In this document: positions 60,832 through 64,000 of the stretch, in pieces
Position numbering within the stretch: position 1 is the stretch's first letter
Layout: each line of letters starts with the position of its first letter
Origin: Planctomycetota bacterium
Lineage (GTDB): Bacteria; Planctomycetota; JAJSAM01; JAJVHW01
DNA: 64,000 bases
Assembly: GCA_024280885.1 (NCBI GenBank)
Contig: JAJRPF010000008.1
Location: 137,707 to 201,706 of the forward strand
Direction of reading: 5' to 3'
Notes under the pieces: model-generated
Told to the model about the DNA's origin: nothing
Seen by the model: only the letters and a program-made list of their open reading frames with translations
Database searches by the model: none
Translations under genes and position numbers: made by a program

Positions 60832-62886
60832 ATGCGGAAGACGATGACATGGGCGCTCGCGCTCGGCGCGATGACGTGTGCGCTTGGCGCAACCGCTACG
60901 GCCAAGGAGCACGAGCACTTTCATCCGAAGGGCAAGCAGCCCTCCGAGTTCACGATCAAGAAGCAGCAGGAGCAACGCGAGTTCCTGCCCTTCGAGGACG
61001 AGCGCGACTTCGAGGAGCAGAAGCGGGGCTTTATCGCCGCGCCGGACTACACGCAGATCATGGCCGACGCGGGGCACGTCGCGTGGGACATGGGCCGTTA
61101 CGCGTTCCTGCTCGAGGACGAGGAATACGACAGCATCCATCCGTCGCTCATGCGCCAGGCGATCCTGAACGCGAACTTCGGCCTCTACGAAGTGATGCCG
61201 GGCATCTACCAGGTGCGCGGTTTCGATCTCGCGAACATCACGTTCATCAAGGGCGAGACCGGCTGGATCGTCTTCGATCCGCTCACCGCGAAGGAGACAG
61301 CGAGGGCGGCGCTCGAACTCGTGACCAAACACCTGGGCAAGCGCCCCGTCGTCGCCGTCGTGTACTCGCACTCGCATGGCGACCATTTCCTCGGCGTGCG
61401 CGGCGTGATCGACGAGGCCGACGTGCGCGCCGGCAAATGCGAGATCATCGCTCCGGTCGGGTTCATGGATCACGCCATCGCAGAGAACGTCGCCGCCGGC
61501 AACGCGATGACACGTCGCTTGACCTACCAATACGGCACGCTGCTACCGGCCAGTCCGTTCGGGCATGTCGATCAGTCGATCGGGAAGAACGTCGCGGCTG
61601 GGACGCCGGGCCTGATCGCGCCGACGCGCGTGATCGAGGGGGACACGGAGACGGTCACGATCGATGGTGTCGAGATGGTCTTCCAGAACACGCCCGGCAC
61701 CGAGGCGCCGGCCGAGATGAACACGTACTTCCCGCAGTACAAGGCGTTCTGGGCCGCGGAGAACATCACCGCGACGGTCCACAACATCTACACGCTGCGC
61801 GGAGCCCTCGTACGCGACTCCCACATGTGGTCGAAGCACATCAACGCCGCGCTCTACATGTTCGGCCAGGACGCCGACGTCATGTTCGCGTCTCACAGCT
61901 GGCCGCGCTGGGGCAACGACCGCATCCAGGAGGTCATGCGCGCACAGCGCGACATCTACGGCCACCTGAACAACCAGGTTCTCCATCTCGCGAACAGCGG
62001 CGTGACGGTCAACCAGGTACACAATGTCTACAAGCCCCCGATGAGTCTGCAGAAGCAGTGGACCGCGCGTGGTTACCACGGCTCCTTCGAGCACAACTCC
62101 CGCGCAGTCATCAACCGCTACCTCGGCTATTGGGACTGCAACCCGGCGACGCTCACGCCCCTCTCTCCCGAGGACTCCGCTCCGCTCTACGTCGAGATGA
62201 TGGGCGGCGCCGCGAAGATCATCGCGAAGGGCCAGGAACTCCACGACACCGGCAAGTACCGGCACGCGCAGGAGATCCTGATGAAGTTGGTGTACGCCGA
62301 GCCGGAGAACCAGGCGGCCAAGGACGTGCTCGCGGATTGCTGGGAGCAACTCGGCTACCAGTACGAGAGCCCGAGCCTGCGCAATAGCTTCCTGATGGGC
62401 GCGAAGGAACTGCGCGACGGCATCGTACCCGGCGCCAGTGCGAAGGCTTCCGGTCCAGACGTGATCAAGGCCATGACGACGGAGCTCTTCCTCGACTACC
62501 TCGGCATCCGGGTCGACGACGAGAAGGCCGTAGGTATGGCGTTCACGATCAATCTGATCACGCCCGACAACGACGAGAAGTTCATCATCGAGATGAGCAA
62601 CTCGACGCTCACGAATCTCGAGGGATACCTCGCAGAGACCCCCGATCTGACCATCACGATCGACCGCAAGCAACTGGAGTTGGTGATGATGGGTGAGGTC
62701 ACGCTCGCGGCGCAAGTCGAGGCCGGGAAGTGCACGCTCACGGGCGATGCCTCCGTCCTACAGAAGCTCGCTTCGACACTCGCGCACTTCGACCCGTTCT
62801 TCGAGATCCTCCCGGGGACCAAGGCGGGAGAGAAGCCGGACATGAACCCGTTTGAGCAGGAGCCGCCCGCCATGACCGGCGAGTAG
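60832..62886 (+). CDS. Exported alkyl-sulfatase (SdsA/BDS1-type, metallo-beta-lactamase fold)
   Basis: A 684-residue protein; GGGAG upstream of ATG 60832 and a signal peptide (MTWALALGAMTCALGATATA). The metallo-beta-lactamase fold carries the metal motif H180-S-H182-G-D184-H185 (VYSHSHGDH), then downstream acid and His ligands around AEMNTYFPQYKAFWAAENIT and FASHSWPRWG. The middle domain has the dimerisation helices and NRYLGYWDCNP. The C-terminal SCP2-like domain (residues ~560-684) matches SdsA. It cleaves sulfate from alkyl sulfates such as SDS. Expression probably depends on sigma-54. It is followed by a DUF1254 lipoprotein gene. Confidence 0.95.
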   Translation: MRKTMTWALALGAMTCALGATATAKEHEHFHPKGKQPSEFTIKKQQEQREFLPFEDERDFEEQKRGFIAAPDYTQIMADAGHVAWDMGRYAFLLEDEEYDSIHPSLMRQAILNANFGLYEVMPGIYQVRGFDLANITFIKGETGWIVFDPLTAKETARAALELVTKHLGKRPVVAVVYSHSHGDHFLGVRGVIDEADVRAGKCEIIAPVGFMDHAIAENVAAGNAMTRRLTYQYGTLLPASPFGHVDQSIGKNVAAGTPGLIAPTRVIEGDTETVTIDGVEMVFQNTPGTEAPAEMNTYFPQYKAFWAAENITATVHNIYTLRGALVRDSHMWSKHINAALYMFGQDADVMFASHSWPRWGNDRIQEVMRAQRDIYGHLNNQVLHLANSGVTVNQVHNVYKPPMSLQKQWTARGYHGSFEHNSRAVINRYLGYWDCNPATLTPLSPEDSAPLYVEMMGGAAKIIAKGQELHDTGKYRHAQEILMKLVYAEPENQAAKDVLADCWEQLGYQYESPSLRNSFLMGAKELRDGIVPGASAKASGPDVIKAMTTELFLDYLGIRVDDEKAVGMAFTINLITPDNDEKFIIEMSNSTLTNLEGYLAETPDLTITIDRKQLELVMMGEVTLAAQVEAGKCTLTGDASVLQKLASTLAHFDPFFEILPGTKAGEKPDMNPFEQEPPAMTGE

Positions 62887-62902
62887 TTCGCGCGCGACAA
62901 GC

Positions 62903-62927
62903 GGGGGGTGGCGACGGCGCCCCCCCC
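62903..62927 (+). terminator. Possible terminator after the alkyl-sulfatase gene
   Basis: A G6 run and a C8 run 12 nt apart can pair (GGGGGG with CCCCCC plus GGC/GCC inside). No T-run follows. The next gene starts 39 nt later, so it may only attenuate. Confidence 0.4.
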
Positions 62928-62965
62928 AACCATGAGAGAATCTCGGAGAGCGACCAGGAGATTGC

Positions 62966-64000
62966 ATGATCATGATGACGAAGCGAACCATCGCAGCGGC
63001 CCTCCTCGCCGCTGCCATCGCCCTTCCGGCGTGCACGGCGCGAGAGGCAGCAGAGGCTCCGAGTGCGACATCGCACTTCGAGAGTCTTGCCGAGCTTCCA
63101 TTCTCCGAGGACTACCCGACGCCTGAGACGTCTCGCACGCTGGACGAAGAGCTCTACTTCCAACGCGCGGTGCAGACGTACCTGTGGTCGCTTCCCGCGG
63201 TCAACATGCTCGCGATGAAGGAGGGGCAGGCGAAGACGTTCGGCGAGGGCTACCAGGTCCTCGCGATCTTCGAGAAGCGTCTGAAGCCAAGGACTCTGAT
63301 CACGACACCGAACTCCGACGTCATCTACGGCATCGGCTTCCTGGACCTGGCCGCAGACGGCCCGATGGTCATCGAGGCGCCGCCCATGATGCAGGCCCTG
63401 ATCGACGACTTCTGGCACCGGGCGATCGAGGGTCCGGAGGTCGATGGCGTGCAGTACTTCGCGGACATCGGACTCCCTGGTCCGGACAAGGGCAAAGGCG
63501 GCAAGTACCTGATCCTCCCGCCGGATCACGAGGGGGCCGTGGACGAGGACCAGTACTTCGTCTACCGCTGCAGGACGAATGGCGTGTTCGTGTTCCTGCG
63601 CGGGTTCTTCGAGGACTCAAGCGACCTGCAGCCCGCCGTGGACAACATGGAGAAGATCCGCATCTACCCGTTGAACGGGGCGGCGAAGCCGATGGAATTC
63701 AAGCATGCGTCCGAGGTGGACGCGGACTACCTCTTCGCGGACGACGGCCGCTACTTCGCCATGCTCGACCGTTTCGTCCAGAGCGAAGTGGTCGATGACG
63801 TCGATCCCTACATGCACGGGATGATGGCGGCTCTCGGCATCGAGAAGGGCCACCCCTTCGAACCCACCGCCAGGCAATCAGAGATCCTGAACGCTGCGGC
63901 GCAGAGTGCCTGGAAGATGGCCAAGAACCTCGCTGCGAACTCCGAGCGCGAACGGTCCGGGATCTGGTGGGCGGATCGCCAGTGGGTCGCCCACGCAAAG
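62966..64000 (+). CDS. DUF1254 lipoprotein (3' partial)
   Basis: Open from ATG 62966 (AGGAG five nt upstream) to the window end: 345 codons seen, no stop. Lipoprotein signal (IAAALLAAAIALPAC). The DUF1254 domain follows: ELYFQRAVQTYLWSLPAVNMLAMKE, RTLITTPNSDVIYGIGFLDLA, a GKYLILPPDHEGAVDEDQYFVYRCRTNGVFVFLRGF block. DUF1214 usually follows DUF1254 and would lie beyond the edge. The pair is known from envelope proteins of unknown function. It comes right after the sulfatase and may be in its transcript. Because the end is cut, length cannot be judged. Confidence 0.88.
   Translation, partial: MIMMTKRTIAAALLAAAIALPACTAREAAEAPSATSHFESLAELPFSEDYPTPETSRTLDEELYFQRAVQTYLWSLPAVNMLAMKEGQAKTFGEGYQVLAIFEKRLKPRTLITTPNSDVIYGIGFLDLAADGPMVIEAPPMMQALIDDFWHRAIEGPEVDGVQYFADIGLPGPDKGKGGKYLILPPDHEGAVDEDQYFVYRCRTNGVFVFLRGFFEDSSDLQPAVDNMEKIRIYPLNGAAKPMEFKHASEVDADYLFADDGRYFAMLDRFVQSEVVDDVDPYMHGMMAALGIEKGHPFEPTARQSEILNAAAQSAWKMAKNLAANSERERSGIWWADRQWVAHAK

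Overview
The window looks like chromosome from a GC-rich Gram-negative bacterium with many secreted proteins and lipoproteins. Planctomycetota is the most likely phylum: large exported FG-GAP and beta-propeller proteins, many lipoproteins, a ferredoxin-linked 2-oxoacid oxidoreductase beside citrate synthase, and wide spacing. This is inference from gene content; there is no rRNA or other marker. TGA, TAG and TAA all serve as ordinary stops. Most genes have clear GGAGG-type ribosome binding sites.

Layout. 1-5.2 kb: a DUF389 membrane protein cut by the window edge, a secreted helical-repeat protein, and an OmpR-type two-component pair. 5.3-12.4 kb: a very glycine-rich exported protein, an exported hydrolase, a lipoprotein, an AsmA-like protein, a DegT-type aminotransferase behind a long hairpin, and a cysteine synthase. 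12.9-18 kb (minus): citrate synthase, a P-loop ATPase, a three-subunit 2-oxoacid:ferredoxin oxidoreductase whose beta subunit carries a ferredoxin domain, and a small Cys/His protein, the last five tightly packed. 18.3-24.9 kb: exported proteins, a GNAT/YoaP-like fusion, an FG-GAP protein and a uracil-DNA-glycosylase-like protein.

25.0-35.1 kb: accessory DNA at a tRNA-Arg(CCT). One intact tRNA at 35,049-35,125 is followed leftwards by two 3' tRNA fragments (29,757-29,813 and 25,018-25,067). The flanks of these fragments are related, as expected for two related elements integrated in tandem. I see no integrase. Cargo: a beta-propeller protein, an RlmM-like methyltransferase, a lower-GC thioredoxin-like protein, transposase debris, an isolated sigma region 4 protein, a Cys-rich protein, an exported protein, a PD-(D/E)XK nuclease and a divergent helix-turn-helix protein.

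35.4-47.3 kb: lipoprotein, DUF983, VOC and GNAT proteins, a secreted serine protease, a repeat-rich acidic protein coupled to a transglutaminase-like protein, a di-haem peroxidase-like protein, and a heavy-metal-domain lipoprotein gene split by an in-frame TGA. 47.5-51.1 kb: a PhnD/PhnC/PhnE/PhnE-type ABC importer. 51.2-55.4 kb: a split leucine-rich-repeat gene and a coupled hflK-hflC-thioredoxin operon. 55.7-64 kb: an outer-membrane beta-barrel-like protein, a lipoprotein, a sigma-54 enhancer-binding regulator divergent from a STAS protein, an exported alkyl-sulfatase with a plausible sigma-54 promoter, and a DUF1254 lipoprotein cut by the window end.

Two related short repeats containing AGACCGGGTC recur in gaps near 12.6-12.9, 38.8, 51.1 and 52.0 kb and are the most widespread unexplained signal.
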